DNA from: Pseudomonadota bacterium
Lineage (GTDB): Bacteria; Pseudomonadota; Gammaproteobacteria; Burkholderiales; Burkholderiaceae_C
Reading direction: 5' to 3'
Length of the DNA: 41,215 nucleotides
NCBI GenBank assembly: GCA_963205335.1
Contig: CAUJIM010000068.1
Span: forward strand, 1-41,215
Below the pieces are notes generated by a model, which ran no database searches, was not told where the DNA came from, and was given only the letters and a program-made list of their open reading frames with translations. Below are positions 24,469-32,983 of the stretch, piece by piece; the first letter of the stretch is position 1, and the number at the start of each line of letters is the position of its first letter. A program made the position numbers and the translations under genes.

Positions 24469-25581
24469 TCACGCCCGGGCCGCCGCGATCACGCCCCCGC
24501 CGAGGCACACCTCGCCGTCGTAGAGCACGGCCGACTGGCCCGGCGTGACCGCCCACTGCGCCTCATCGAAGCGCAGCGCGAACCCGGTCTGCTCCTCGTT
24601 TGAAAGCACGCAGCGCGCATCCTGCTGGCGGTAGCGCGTCTTGGCGCCGTAGCCGCCCGGCGCGGGCGCGTGGCCCGCGACCCAGCTCGCGTCCTGCGCG
24701 GTGAGTTCGTGCGACAGCAGCCAGGGGTGCTCGTGCCCCTGCACCACGACGAGCGCGTTGCGCTCCAGGTCCTTGCGCGCGACGAACCACGGGGCATGGT
24801 CGCCGCCGCCGCGCGGTGCGCCCTTGTCCTTCACGCCGCCGATGCCCAGGCCCTGGCGCTGGCCCAGCGTGTAGAACGACAGGCCCATGTGGCGCCCGAG
24901 CCTGCGCCCGCGGTCGTCGAGGATGGGGCCGGATTCGCTCGCGATGTAGCGGTTCAGAAACTCGCGGAACGGCCGCTCGCCGATGAAGCAGATGCCGGTC
25001 GAATCCTTTTTCTTCGCGTTCGGCAGGCCGATCTCGGCCGCGATGCGCCGCACCTCGGTCTTGCGCAGCGCGCCCACGGGGAACAGCGTCTTCGCCAGTT
25101 GCGCCTGGTTCAGGCGGTGCAGGAAGTAGCTCTGGTCCTTGGACGGGTCCACGCCCCGCAGCAGCTCGAACAGTCCGGTCTGCGCGCTCTGGCGCACGCG
25201 CGCATAGTGGCCGGTGGCGATTTTCTCGGCACCCAGGCGCATCGCGTGATCGAGGAAGGCCTTGAACTTGATCTCGGCGTTGCACAGCACGTCGGGGTTG
25301 GGCGTGCGCCCGGCCTGGTATTCGCGCAGGAACTCGGCGAACACCCGGTCCTTGTACTCGGCAGCGAAGTTCACGTGCTCGATCTCGATGCCGAGCACGT
25401 CGGCGACGCTGGCGGCGTCCAGGAAATCCTGGCGGCTGGAGCAGTATTCATCGTCGTCGTCATCTTCCCAGTTCTTCATGAAGATGCCGACGACCTCGTG
25501 ACCCTGCGCTTGAAGAAGATGGGCGGTGACGGCGGAATCGACGCCGCCCGACAGGCCCACCACGATGCGGTGCTTGTGCAT
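24469..25581 (-). CDS. mnmA: tRNA-specific 2-thiouridylase MnmA
   Basis: Introduces the 2-thio group at U34 of tRNA(Lys, Glu, Gln) using ATP and persulfide sulfur. The 370 residues contain the PP-loop SGGVDS (11-16), the catalytic cysteines Cys100 ([12 protein letters not shown]) and Cys198 ([13 protein letters not shown]), and the tRNA-interacting THG-like loop ATGHYARV. The start [10 protein letters not shown] fits the family. GATAAT ends 7 nt before the ATG with no Shine-Dalgarno (GATAATCCGTGGCATG), so a leaderless mRNA is likely. It is not next to nudJ or purB as in enterobacteria. Confidence 0.97.
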   Translation of the reverse strand: MHKHRIVVGLSGGVDSAVTAHLLQAQGHEVVGIFMKNWEDDDDDEYCSSRQDFLDAASVADVLGIEIEHVNFAAEYKDRVFAEFLREYQAGRTPNPDVLCNAEIKFKAFLDHAMRLGAEKIATGHYARVRQSAQTGLFELLRGVDPSKDQSYFLHRLNQAQLAKTLFPVGALRKTEVRRIAAEIGLPNAKKKDSTGICFIGERPFREFLNRYIASESGPILDDRGRRLGRHMGLSFYTLGQRQGLGIGGVKDKGAPRGGGDHAPWFVARKDLERNALVVVQGHEHPWLLSHELTAQDASWVAGHAPAPGGYGAKTRYRQQDARCVLSNEEQTGFALRFDEAQWAVTPGQSAVLYDGEVCLGGGVIAAARA

Positions 25582-25672
25582 GCCACGGATTATCGGCGGC
25601 CCGAATGCCAATCCCTGCGGCGCATGATGGATGGGATGTGCCGTACCAACCTGATCGTGGAGGGAATCGGCG

Positions 25673-26092
25673 TCATGCCCGTCGTGCCGCACCACGGGTG
25701 GAGCCGTCGGCCACGGTGGCCGGATGCGGTGAGGTGGTCGATGGCGTGCGCAACGGGCATGCCGAGGCCAGGCGTGCGGCCAGGTCTTCGCGCAGGGATT
25801 GCAGTGCCTTAATGCGCTGATCGATGTCGGCCAATTTGTTCTGCAAAACCTGCGCGATGTCGGCGCCCGAAACCTCGCCTTGCCAAAATCGGGGGATTTC
25901 GCGCCCGATCTCGGACAAGGTGAAGCCGAGTTGTTGGGCGGTCCGGATGTACATGACGAGCGTCAGAGTCTCGGGGATGTACCGACGATAGCCGTTGGGC
26001 AGTCTGCGGGAATGGATCAGGCCGAGTTTCTCGTAGAACCGCAGCGTCTCACGAGATAGACCGCTGGCGGTGGCCAATTCGCCGATGAGCAT
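25673..26092 (-). CDS. MerR family transcriptional regulator
   Basis: A 139-residue regulator with an N-terminal winged helix ([28 protein letters not shown] at about 32-39) and a dimerisation helix (about 75-120). No cysteine cluster of metal sensors is seen; the tail ([20 protein letters not shown]) has a single upstream Cys. It is therefore more like the small-molecule or stress group. It is divergent from the membrane protein gene; the shared gap carries a dyad typical of MerR operators. Codon use is less GC-biased than in neighbours, hinting at acquisition with the next gene. Confidence 0.9.
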   Translation of the reverse strand: MLIGELATASGLSRETLRFYEKLGLIHSRRLPNGYRRYIPETLTLVMYIRTAQQLGFTLSEIGREIPRFWQGEVSGADIAQVLQNKLADIDQRIKALQSLREDLAARLASACPLRTPSTTSPHPATVADGSTRGAARRA

Positions 26093-26111
26093 GGATTGCC
26101 TTCGAAAACGC

Positions 26112-26143
26112 TTGACATTGAAGCATGGTCTAAGGTTGACACT
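26112..26143 (+). promoter_or_regulatory. MerR-type promoter/operator
   Basis: TTGACA is followed, about 20 bp on, by GACACT, a wider spacer than usual. An imperfect dyad ACnTTnnAnCA-TGnTnnAAnGT (26115-26136, 7 of 11 paired positions) lies between them. This is the architecture of promoters that MerR proteins activate by DNA distortion. It would drive the membrane protein gene and lies next to the merR-like start. Confidence 0.5.
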
Positions 26144-26172
26144 GCGGTCTTTGCACTTCACGGGAGCTCGCG

Positions 26173-26601
26173 ATGCAACAAGACCGCTTCATCCGCATGG
26201 TACGGTACAGCGCATGGTACGACCTGCTGGCCACCTGGATGTTCGTTTTGCCATGGACATTCACCTGGATTTACACGCTACTCGCCTGGACGGCCAGAAG
26301 CTTGGGCCTTCCGGGAGCAATCCCTGAATTGGAGCCCATGCACATATTGTTCGCCAACTTGCTGGGGTCGGTGGTCGTAGTCTGGGCGCTGGCGCGCATT
26401 CTTTATCCTTCGGTGGCCTTGGGAAGGCTGGATGCCGTGGCGCGACTGCTTTTCATGACGTGGCAAATCCATGCGGTCTTCTCTGGAGCCAGCGCCATCA
26501 TTCTCGGGTTCACTGCGTTCGAACTGCTTTTTGGCATATTGCAGCTGATGCCTGTCGAGGCCCGGGACGAGGGCTTGCGCGAACAGGGTGCCGCGGCATG
26601 A
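26173..26601 (+). CDS. Four-helix inner-membrane protein of unknown function
   Basis: A 142-residue hydrophobic protein with helices at about 17-41 (LLATWMFVLPWTFTWIYTLL), 55-78 (HILFANLLGSVVVVWALARI), 88-105 and 105-125 (FSGASAIILGFTAFELLFGI). The short charged tail is cytoplasmic or periplasmic. I do not recognise the family; the size recalls DoxX-like or small redox-sensor partners but no motif confirms this. GGGAG lies 5 nt upstream of the ATG. It is probably the target of the divergent MerR regulator and shares its atypical composition. Confidence 0.75.
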   Translation: MQQDRFIRMVRYSAWYDLLATWMFVLPWTFTWIYTLLAWTARSLGLPGAIPELEPMHILFANLLGSVVVVWALARILYPSVALGRLDAVARLLFMTWQIHAVFSGASAIILGFTAFELLFGILQLMPVEARDEGLREQGAAA

Positions 26602-26648
26602 GTCGCGAGGGCGTGCAGAACCATCACCAATCAAGGAGGCCAGTTCTT

Positions 26649-28136
26649 ATGTGGAAGAAAACCCTCGGTGCCCTGCTGATCTTCGTCCTCGTCCTGGCGT
26701 CGGCCGTGGCGCTCAACACCTGGCGCAAGGGCTCGCGCCAGTTGGAGGTGGCGCCGCTCGCGCCACTGGCCGTCGACGAAGCGGCTGCGGCGGGGCGCTT
26801 GGCGCAGGCGGTCCGGCTCAAAACCATCTCGTCGGCCACGGACGCCGATTTGAGCCGGGATCAGTTCCTTGCGCTGCACGCCCTGCTCGAAAAAGAATTT
26901 CCCCGGGTGCACGCCACGCTCCAGCGCGAGGTGGTGAACGGCCTGTCGCTGCTCTACACGTGGCAGGGGCAGGACCCCAAGGCCAAGGCCGTGCTGCTGA
27001 TGGCGCACCAGGACGTGGTGCCGATCGCGCCGGGCACCGAGGGCGACTGGCAGGAGCCGCCGTTCGCCGGGCTCGTCAAGGACGGCTACATCTGGGGCCG
27101 CGGCTCGTGGGACGACAAGGGCAACCTGCTCTCGCAAATGGAAGCGGTGGAGATGCTGATCGCCAGCGGCTACCAGCCGCCGCGCACCGTCTACCTGGCC
27201 TACGGCGCCGACGAGGAACTGGGCGGCCTGCGCGGCGCGGCCAGGATCGCCGAGCTGCTCAAGAGCCGGGGCGTGCAGCTCGATTTCGTGATCGACGAGG
27301 GCCTGCTGGTGCTCGACGGCGTGATGCCGGGCCTCAAACACCCCGCCGCGCTGATCGGCGTGGCCGAGAAGGGCTACATGTCGGTGGGCCTGACCGCCAG
27401 CGCCACGCCCGGGCATTCGTCGATGCCGCCGAAGAAGGGCACGAGCGCGATCGCGATGATGGCCGCGGCGCTGAACGCGCTGGAAAACGACCAGATGCCC
27501 GCGGCCATCCGCGGCGTGGCCGGCGAGATGTTCGACGTGCTCGCGCCCGAGATGGGAGGCTTCTCGCGCGTGGCCCTGTCCAACCTCTGGCTCTTCGGCC
27601 CCGTGGTGCAGAAGCAGCTGGAGGCGGCGGGCAGCACCAACGCGATGCTGCGCACCACCACGGCGCTCACCATCGTGAACGCGGGCAACAAGGACAACGT
27701 GCTGCCCGGGCGCGCCGAGGCCACGGTGAACTTCCGCATCCTGCCGGGCGACACGCAGGGCGGCGTGATGCAGCACGTGCAGTCCGCCGTCGGCAAGGTG
27801 GTGCCGCAGGAGCACTTCAAGATCGCCGCGCTGCCCGGGGGCAAGGAGGCGTCGAAGGTGGCGCCGACCGATGCGGCCCAGTACCGGCTGCTGAACCAGA
27901 CCATCCGCGAGGTCTTCCCCGACGTGCTCGTGGCCCCCGGCCTGATGGTGGCCGGCACCGACTCGGTGCACTACGAGCCCCTGAGCGACCACATCTTCAA
28001 GTTCTCGCCGGTGCGCGCCGACGGCGAGGACCTCAAGCGCTTCCACGGCACCAACGAGCGCCTGTCGGTCGGGGGCTACGCGGATGCGATCCGCTTCTAC
28101 CACCGGCTGATCACGCAGGTGGCGGCGGCGCGCTGA
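26649..28136 (+). CDS. M20 family metallopeptidase, membrane-anchored
   Basis: A 495-residue zinc peptidase/deacylase of the M20 (carboxypeptidase S / PM20D1-like) family. One N-terminal hydrophobic segment (residues 5-22) anchors or exports it. Metal and catalytic motifs are intact: MAHQDVVPI (His ligand and Asp), GRGSWDDKGN (bridging Asp), GADEELGG (general base and ligand Glu), and a C-terminal GTDSVHYEPL (His ligand). The dimerisation domain (about 240-350) has SATPGHSSMPPKKGTSA. AAGGAGG sits 8 nt before the ATG, one of the best ribosome-binding sites here. Its stop is 1 nt from that of the convergent Nudix gene. Confidence 0.93.
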   Translation: MWKKTLGALLIFVLVLASAVALNTWRKGSRQLEVAPLAPLAVDEAAAAGRLAQAVRLKTISSATDADLSRDQFLALHALLEKEFPRVHATLQREVVNGLSLLYTWQGQDPKAKAVLLMAHQDVVPIAPGTEGDWQEPPFAGLVKDGYIWGRGSWDDKGNLLSQMEAVEMLIASGYQPPRTVYLAYGADEELGGLRGAARIAELLKSRGVQLDFVIDEGLLVLDGVMPGLKHPAALIGVAEKGYMSVGLTASATPGHSSMPPKKGTSAIAMMAAALNALENDQMPAAIRGVAGEMFDVLAPEMGGFSRVALSNLWLFGPVVQKQLEAAGSTNAMLRTTTALTIVNAGNKDNVLPGRAEATVNFRILPGDTQGGVMQHVQSAVGKVVPQEHFKIAALPGGKEASKVAPTDAAQYRLLNQTIREVFPDVLVAPGLMVAGTDSVHYEPLSDHIFKFSPVRADGEDLKRFHGTNERLSVGGYADAIRFYHRLITQVAAAR

Positions 28137-28137
28137 G

Positions 28138-28626
28138 TCAGCGGCTGACGCTGGCGTCGGCGTGCACCAGCGCCAGCGGGAAGCGCTGGCCCGCCAGGTA
28201 GTCTTCCAGGCTTTGCAGCAGCAGCGGGCTGCGGTGGCGCTCGCGGCAGGCGCGGATTTCGGCCGCGCTCATCCACAGGGTGCGCACGATGCCGGTGTCG
28301 AGCGGGCGCCAGTCGTGGTGCGCGCCCAGGCGCCCGCAGTAGGTGAAGCGCAGGTAGGTGAGGTCTTCGCCGGTGCGCGTCTTGGTGAAGCGGTTGAGGT
28401 AGATGCCCACCAGCGCCTGCGGCTCGAAGTCGTGCGCCGCTTCTTCGAGCACCTCGCGCACGCAGGCCTGCTGGGGCGACTCGCCCGGCTCGATGTGCCC
28501 GGCCGGGTTGTTCAGCCGCAGGCCGTCGCTGGTCTGCTCCTCCACGAGCAGGAACCTGTCCTCGCGCTCGATCACCGCCGCGGCCACGACGTGGGGTTTC
28601 CAGCGATCGAAGGCGCCCGACGGCAT
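28138..28626 (-). CDS. Nudix hydrolase
   Basis: A 162-residue pyrophosphohydrolase with an intact Nudix box GHIEPGESPQQACVREVLEE (G-x5-E-x7-REVxEE-x-A), whose REvxEE glutamates bind Mg. The N-terminus WKPHVVAAAVIEREDRFLLV is reminiscent of NudJ-type phosphatases, which act on thiamine or nucleotide diphosphates; the substrate is not provable. It lies 8 nt downstream of yidC on the same strand, where betaproteobacteria often have mnmE, and may be co-transcribed with yidC. Confidence 0.92.
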   Translation of the reverse strand: MPSGAFDRWKPHVVAAAVIEREDRFLLVEEQTSDGLRLNNPAGHIEPGESPQQACVREVLEEAAHDFEPQALVGIYLNRFTKTRTGEDLTYLRFTYCGRLGAHHDWRPLDTGIVRTLWMSAAEIRACRERHRSPLLLQSLEDYLAGQRFPLALVHADASVSR

Positions 28627-28634
28627 GGCAGGTC

Positions 28635-30362
28635 CTAGCGGAACTTGGGCAGGTGGAACTGCGGCGGCACGCCCATGCGGGTGTTGATCACCCACTGCTG
28701 CGCGATCGACAGCAGGTTGTTGGTCAGCCAGTACAGCACCAGGCCGGCCGGGAACATGAAGAACATGACGCTGAACGCCAGCGGCATGATCCACATCATC
28801 TTGGCCTGCATCGGGTCCGGCGGCGCCGGGTTGAGCGCGGTCTGCAGCAGCGTGGACAGGGTCATCAGGAGCGGCAGGATGAAGTACGGGTCCTTGGTCG
28901 AGAGGTCGGTCACCCAGCCGAGCCACGGCGCGTGGCGCATCTCCACGCTGGACAGCAGCACCCAGTACAGCGCGATGAACACCGGGATCTGGACCGCGAT
29001 CGGCAGGCAGCCGCCCAGCGGGTTGACCTTCTCCTCGCGGTAGATGCGCATCATCTCCTGCTGCATCTGCTGCGGCTTGTCCTTCAGGCGCGCGCGCAGG
29101 TCCTGGATGCGCGGGTTCAGCGCCTTCATCTTCGCCATGCTGGAATACGCCTTGGCGTTGAGCCAGTAGAACGCGAGCTTGAGCAGCACCACCAGGCCGA
29201 CGATGGACCAGCCCCAGTTGCCGATCACGCCGTGGATGGCGCTGAGCAGCCAGTACAGCGGCTTGGCGATGATGGTGAGGTAGCCGTAGTCCTTGATCAG
29301 CTCCAGCCCCGGCGCCAGGTTCTCCAGGGTCTTCTCCACCTGCGGGCCGGCGAACAGGCGCGCCTCCAGGGTCTTGGTCTGCCCCGGCGCGAGCTCTCCC
29401 ATGGGCACGATGTCCTGCACGCGGTAGCAGCAGTCGGGGGCGCTGGCGCCGATGTCGGCCGCGTCCACGCGCAGCTGGCGCGGCGTGCCATCGGGCAGCA
29501 GCCAGGCGGTGGCGAAGTAGTGCTGCACCATGGCGATGTAGCCGTCGCTCGCCTCGGCGGGGATGTCGACCTTCTTTTCCTTGATCTCCTTGAAGGTGAT
29601 CTTCTGGTACTTCTTGCTGCCGGTGTAGACCGCCGGGCCGGTGAAGGTCGAGTAGAACGGCACCGCGCCCTCGGGCTGGTTGCCGTCGCGCACCAGCTGC
29701 AGGTACAGCTGCGGCGCCACCGGCGTCGTGCCGGTGTTCACCACCTCGTGGCGCACGGCGATGTCGTAGGCGCCGCGCTTGAGCGTGTAGCTCTTGACCA
29801 GCCTGACGCCGCCCAGGTCGGGCGATTCGAAGCGCACGGTCAGCTCGTTCTCGCCGTCGCCCAGCTCGCGCGGGCCGGGCGCGATGCGCATCGCCGTCTT
29901 GTGGTTGGGGAAGGAGCCGCCGATCAGGCCGGTCTGCGCCACGTACACGTGCTTGCTGTCGTCCTCGAGCAGCACGAAGGGCTGGGGGTCGTCCTGGCTG
30001 CCCTTGTGGTGCAGCAGCTTGCCTTCGACCAGCGAACCCCCGGCGTTGTCGAACGTGAGCTGCAGCACGTCGGTCGAGACGGTGATGCGCTCGTGCGCGA
30101 TGGCGGGGGCGGCGGGCGGCTCCTGCGTGCTCGCAGGCACGGTGCCGGTGGTGCCGGCGGCGGCCGTAGGGGCCGCGGCGGCGCTCGCGGGCGCCTGCGG
30201 GGCCGGCGGCGGCGTCTCGGGGGCGGCGGCGCCGCTCACCAGCGCCGTGGGCGACGGAAAGAAGGTCGCCGGCTTGCCGTGGTAGACCTGCCATTTGTCC
30301 CACAGCAGAACCATGGAGAAGCCAAAAATCACCCACAGGATGGTGCGGCGGATGTCGTTCAT
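28635..30362 (-). CDS. yidC: Membrane protein insertase YidC
   Basis: Inserts and folds inner-membrane proteins alone or with SecYEG. The 575 residues show TM1 (6-22, ILWVIFGFSMVLLWDKW), a Pro/Ala-rich spacer (about 42-90), the periplasmic beta-supersandwich P1 domain (to about 330), and the conserved five-helix core from about 355 with the cytoplasmic hairpin QDLRARLKDKPQQMQQEMMR, GGCLPIAVQIPVFIALYWVL and the C-terminal FPAGLVLYWLTNNLLSIAQQ. The length is typical for Gram-negatives. Its start overlaps the yidD stop (ATGA). Confidence 0.97.
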   Translation of the reverse strand: MNDIRRTILWVIFGFSMVLLWDKWQVYHGKPATFFPSPTALVSGAAAPETPPPAPQAPASAAAAPTAAAGTTGTVPASTQEPPAAPAIAHERITVSTDVLQLTFDNAGGSLVEGKLLHHKGSQDDPQPFVLLEDDSKHVYVAQTGLIGGSFPNHKTAMRIAPGPRELGDGENELTVRFESPDLGGVRLVKSYTLKRGAYDIAVRHEVVNTGTTPVAPQLYLQLVRDGNQPEGAVPFYSTFTGPAVYTGSKKYQKITFKEIKEKKVDIPAEASDGYIAMVQHYFATAWLLPDGTPRQLRVDAADIGASAPDCCYRVQDIVPMGELAPGQTKTLEARLFAGPQVEKTLENLAPGLELIKDYGYLTIIAKPLYWLLSAIHGVIGNWGWSIVGLVVLLKLAFYWLNAKAYSSMAKMKALNPRIQDLRARLKDKPQQMQQEMMRIYREEKVNPLGGCLPIAVQIPVFIALYWVLLSSVEMRHAPWLGWVTDLSTKDPYFILPLLMTLSTLLQTALNPAPPDPMQAKMMWIMPLAFSVMFFMFPAGLVLYWLTNNLLSIAQQWVINTRMGVPPQFHLPKFR

Positions 30363-30655
30363 GAGTGCTTGCGTGTGGAGGGGGTATGTGGGGTGCTGCC
30401 GTCGCCGAAGCGCGAAAACAGCTGCCGGCCGCGCGGCAGCTGCTCGGGCACCGGGTCGTGCCCGCCGTCGCACCACGGGTGGCAGCGGGCGAGGCGCCTG
30501 AGCGTCAAATAGCTGCCGGCCGCCGCGCCGTGCCGCTCCAGCGCCTCGATGGCGTAGCGCGAGCAGGTGGGCTCGAAGCGGCAGGCGCTGCCCAGCCAGG
30601 GGCTGAGCAGCAGCCGGTAGCCGCGCACCAGCGCGATGAGCAGGCGGCGCATCAT
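30359..30655 (-). CDS. yidD: Membrane protein insertion efficiency factor YidD
   Basis: A 98-residue small protein with an amphipathic N-terminal helix (MMRRLLIALVRGYRLLLSPW) and the family signature CRFEPTCSRYAIEALERHG, then RRLARCHPWCDGGHDPVP. It assists YidC/Sec-dependent insertion. The C-terminal tail after PEQLPRG is variable. It overlaps rnpA upstream and yidC downstream by four bases each, the usual rpmH-rnpA-yidD-yidC order. Confidence 0.95.
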   Translation of the reverse strand: MMRRLLIALVRGYRLLLSPWLGSACRFEPTCSRYAIEALERHGAAAGSYLTLRRLARCHPWCDGGHDPVPEQLPRGRQLFSRFGDGSTPHTPSTRKHS

Positions 30656-31044
30656 GCGGTGTCGGCGCTTCGCAGGGCGCGCGCGAAGAGCTGCTCCAGT
30701 TCGGCGCGCACCGCCCGCTTGAGCGCGACGGAGCTGGCGCTCGGGAACCGGGAGCGGTCGAACGCCGCGCGCAGGCGCACGACGTGGGCGGCCGATGGCG
30801 CCAGGACGGCGGGCTGCGCCACGGCATAGATCTGGCGCCGGATGGCGTTGCGCGTCACGCTGCGGCGCGCCCAGCGCTTGGGTATCAGCGCGCCCAGCCA
30901 GCTCGCGTCCGGGGCGCCAGCAAAGAGCGGATCGGGCGCGCCCGCGTCCAGCCGCAGCCGGTGCAGCGCGAAATGCGCCGTGCGCGCGGCCGCGCCCGCC
31001 GCGAGCGTGGCCTGGAACTGGGGACGGGTTTTCAGCCGGTACAT
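30652..31044 (-). CDS. rnpA: Ribonuclease P protein component
   Basis: Protein cofactor of RNase P, which matures tRNA 5' ends. The 130 residues start MYRLKTRPQFQATLAAG and have the conserved basic helix with the RNR-like motif KRWARRSVTRNAIRRQIYAV. The tail FDRSRFPSASSVALKRAVRAE is longer and more alanine-rich than in E. coli. It lies 56 nt downstream of rpmH, presumably co-transcribed. Confidence 0.94.
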   Translation of the reverse strand: MYRLKTRPQFQATLAAGAAARTAHFALHRLRLDAGAPDPLFAGAPDASWLGALIPKRWARRSVTRNAIRRQIYAVAQPAVLAPSAAHVVRLRAAFDRSRFPSASSVALKRAVRAELEQLFARALRSADTA

Positions 31045-31100
31045 GGTGGCAACGGCGGGAGGAGAAGCGCTGTCGGGCAGGCCGCCGTCGGCCACCCGCC

Positions 31101-31235
31101 TCAGACGGCCAGGCGCTTGCGGCCCTTGGCGCGGCGGGCGTTGATCACGGCGCGGCCGCCGCGGGTCTTCATGCGCACGAGAAAACCGTGGGTGCGTGCG
31201 CGGCGCGTCTTGGAGGGCTGGTAGGTACGTTTCAT
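31101..31235 (-). CDS. rpmH: 50S ribosomal protein L34
   Basis: Small (44-residue), very basic protein of the large ribosomal subunit: [20 protein letters not shown], then [20 protein letters not shown]. It matches the family along its entire length. It is first in the leftward rpmH-rnpA-yidD-yidC operon. A near-consensus promoter lies about 134 nt upstream and a long GC-rich hairpin lies in the leader. Confidence 0.98.
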   Translation of the reverse strand: MKRTYQPSKTRRARTHGFLVRMKTRGGRAVINARRAKGRKRLAV

Positions 31236-31277
31236 GGTCAGTCCTTGGAGGTTTTCGGTGACGGCGCCCGGGCGGTG

Positions 31278-31330
31278 GGCCCGCGCCGGGTGGCGTTCCC
31301 GTGCGGCGGGGCCACCGCCGGGCGCGGGCC
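31278..31330 (-). promoter_or_regulatory. GC-rich hairpin in the rpmH leader
   Basis: GGCCCGCGCCGGGTGG (31278-31293) is complementary, with small bulges, to CCACCGCCGGGCGCGGGCC (31312-31330) across an 18-nt loop. The stem has ten uninterrupted pairs at its base. No T-run follows, so a terminator is unlikely; translational or stability control is possible. Confidence 0.4.
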
Positions 31331-31375
31331 GCCAGCCACACGTGCATTGCCCCGAACGTTCAGGGAAAACGGGCG

Positions 31376-31404
31376 ATTATCGCAGCACTGGCGGCGCGCG
31401 GCAA
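31376..31404 (-). promoter_or_regulatory. rpmH operon promoter
   Basis: Minus strand TTGCCG, 17-bp spacer, GATAAT: a good sigma-70 promoter. The predicted start leaves a leader of about 134 nt. Confidence 0.65.
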
Positions 31405-31455
31405 ATTCGCCGCCGGCGGCGAACCGGCGCCGGTCCGTCCGCCGGGGTTTCCGGG

Positions 31456-31484
31456 TTGTGGATAACTTGGGCGCGGGCTAGAAT
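31456..31484 (+). promoter_or_regulatory. dnaA promoter with DnaA box over the -35
   Basis: TTGTGG, 17-bp spacer, TAGAAT. The perfect DnaA box TGTGGATAA (31457-31465) covers the -35 element, the arrangement expected for repression by DnaA itself. The predicted leader is about 41 nt. Confidence 0.65.
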
Positions 31485-31531
31485 CGACAGCCTTGTCCGT
31501 TACCCCTCCGACAACTAGAAGAACCACCCCG

Positions 31532-32947
31532 ATGTACGAGGGACTCCCCACCCCCCAGCGTGCCCATGGCGCCGCCGATGCCGGCCAGCGGCTGTGGCTG
31601 GCGTGCCTGGAGCAGCTCGCCCAGGCCCTGCCCGAGCAGCAGTTCAACACCTGGATCAAGCCCTTGAGCGCGCAGGTGTCGGCCGATCTGTCGCGCGTCA
31701 CGCTGTTGGTCGTCAACCGGTTCAAGCTGGACCACGTGCGGGCGCAGTACGCGGGCCAGATCGCCGCGGTGCTGCAGGGGCTGTGCGACGAGCCGGTGAC
31801 GCTGGAGCTGGCGCTGGCGCCGCGTCGTGCGCCGAAGAGCGCCCCGGCGCAGACGGAGGCGGCAGCGGCGCCGGCGGAAGACGCCGCGCCCGGCCCCGTC
31901 GCGGCGGCGCCCGGTGCGCCGGGCGTGCCGTCGCGGCTCAACCCGGCGCTCACCTTCGAGACCCTGGTGGAGGGCACGGCCAACCGCATGGCGCGCTCGG
32001 CGGCGATGCACGTCGCGGCGCAGCCGGGGCTGATGTACAACCCGCTGTTCATCTATGGCGGCGTGGGCCTGGGCAAGACGCACCTGATGCACGCCGTGGG
32101 CAACCGGCTGCTGCGCGAGCGCCCCCGCGCCAGGGTGCGCTACATCCATGCCGAGCAGTTCGTCTCGGACGTGGTGCGCGCGGTGCGGCACAACGCCTTC
32201 GACGCCTTCAAGGAGGGCTACCACTCGCTCGACCTGCTGTTGATCGACGACGTGCAGTTCTTCGCCAACAAGGACCGCACGCAGGAGGAGTTCTTCAACG
32301 CCTTCGAGGCGCTGCTGGCCAAGAAGAGCCACATCGTGATGACGTCCGACACCTACCCCAAGGGGCTGACGAACATCCACGAGCGGCTGGTCTCGCGCTT
32401 CGACGCCGGGCTGTCGGTGGCGATCGAGCCGCCGGAGCTCGAAATGCGCGTGGCCATCCTGATCAACAAGGCGCAGGCCGAAGGCGCGGCCATGCCCGAG
32501 GAGGTGGCCTTCTTCATCGCCAAGAACGTGCGTTCCAACGTGCGCGAGCTCGAGGGTGCGCTGCGCAAGGTGCTGGCCTACGCGCGCTTCAACCAGAAGG
32601 ATATTTCCATCGCCGTGGCGCGCGAGGCGCTGCGCGACCTGCTCAGCATCCAGAACCGCCAGATCAGCGTCGAGAACATCCAGAAGACGGTGGCCGACTA
32701 CTACAAGATCAAGGTCGCCGACATGTACAGCAAGAAGCGCCCGGCGAGCATCGCCCGCCCGCGCCAGATCGCGATGTACCTGGCCAAGGAGCTGACGCAG
32801 AAAAGCCTGCCCGAGATCGGCGAGCTCTTCGGCGGGCGCGACCACACCACCGTGCTGCACGCGGTGCGCAAGATCGGCGGCGAGCGCCAGCAGCTCACCG
32901 AACTGAACCAGCAATTGCACGTGCTCGAGCAAACGCTCAAGGGCTGA
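31532..32947 (+). CDS. dnaA: Chromosomal replication initiator DnaA
   Basis: Binds DnaA boxes at oriC and melts the origin. The 471 residues comprise domain I (about 12-90; [28 protein letters not shown]), an Ala/Pro-rich domain II linker (about 93-132), the AAA+ domain III with Walker [10 protein letters not shown] and Walker [11 protein letters not shown], and domain IV with the DNA-binding signature [14 protein letters not shown]. The start MYEGLPTPQ is preferred over an in-frame upstream codon that lies between promoter and leader. dnaN follows 36 nt on. Confidence 0.98.
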   Translation: MYEGLPTPQRAHGAADAGQRLWLACLEQLAQALPEQQFNTWIKPLSAQVSADLSRVTLLVVNRFKLDHVRAQYAGQIAAVLQGLCDEPVTLELALAPRRAPKSAPAQTEAAAAPAEDAAPGPVAAAPGAPGVPSRLNPALTFETLVEGTANRMARSAAMHVAAQPGLMYNPLFIYGGVGLGKTHLMHAVGNRLLRERPRARVRYIHAEQFVSDVVRAVRHNAFDAFKEGYHSLDLLLIDDVQFFANKDRTQEEFFNAFEALLAKKSHIVMTSDTYPKGLTNIHERLVSRFDAGLSVAIEPPELEMRVAILINKAQAEGAAMPEEVAFFIAKNVRSNVRELEGALRKVLAYARFNQKDISIAVAREALRDLLSIQNRQISVENIQKTVADYYKIKVADMYSKKRPASIARPRQIAMYLAKELTQKSLPEIGELFGGRDHTTVLHAVRKIGGERQQLTELNQQLHVLEQTLKG

Positions 32948-32983
32948 CCGTTTCAACCCCTTTCATTTCCCAGAGGTTTCCCG

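Larger units (their letters stand above)
31236..31531. other. rpmH-dnaA divergent region, candidate origin area
   Basis: This 296-bp gap separates the outward-running rpmH and dnaA operons, a common oriC location. I find one perfect DnaA box (TTATCCACA on the minus strand, 31457-31465), two promoters, and a GC-rich leader hairpin. I see no cluster of DnaA boxes and no AT-rich unwinding element, so this may be only the dnaA regulatory region with oriC lying elsewhere nearby. Confidence 0.45.

Noticed and set aside
28138..30336. Apparent long protein ending in the Nudix domain
   Set aside because: Upstream residues are a wrong-frame reading of yidC. The Nudix protein starts at 28626.
30490..30530. 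Sequence TCAAATAGCTGCCGG in yidD resembling the interspersed repeat flank
   Set aside because: Only the AATAGCTGCC core matches; the palindromic arms are absent and the encoded residues fit the normal YidD family sequence.
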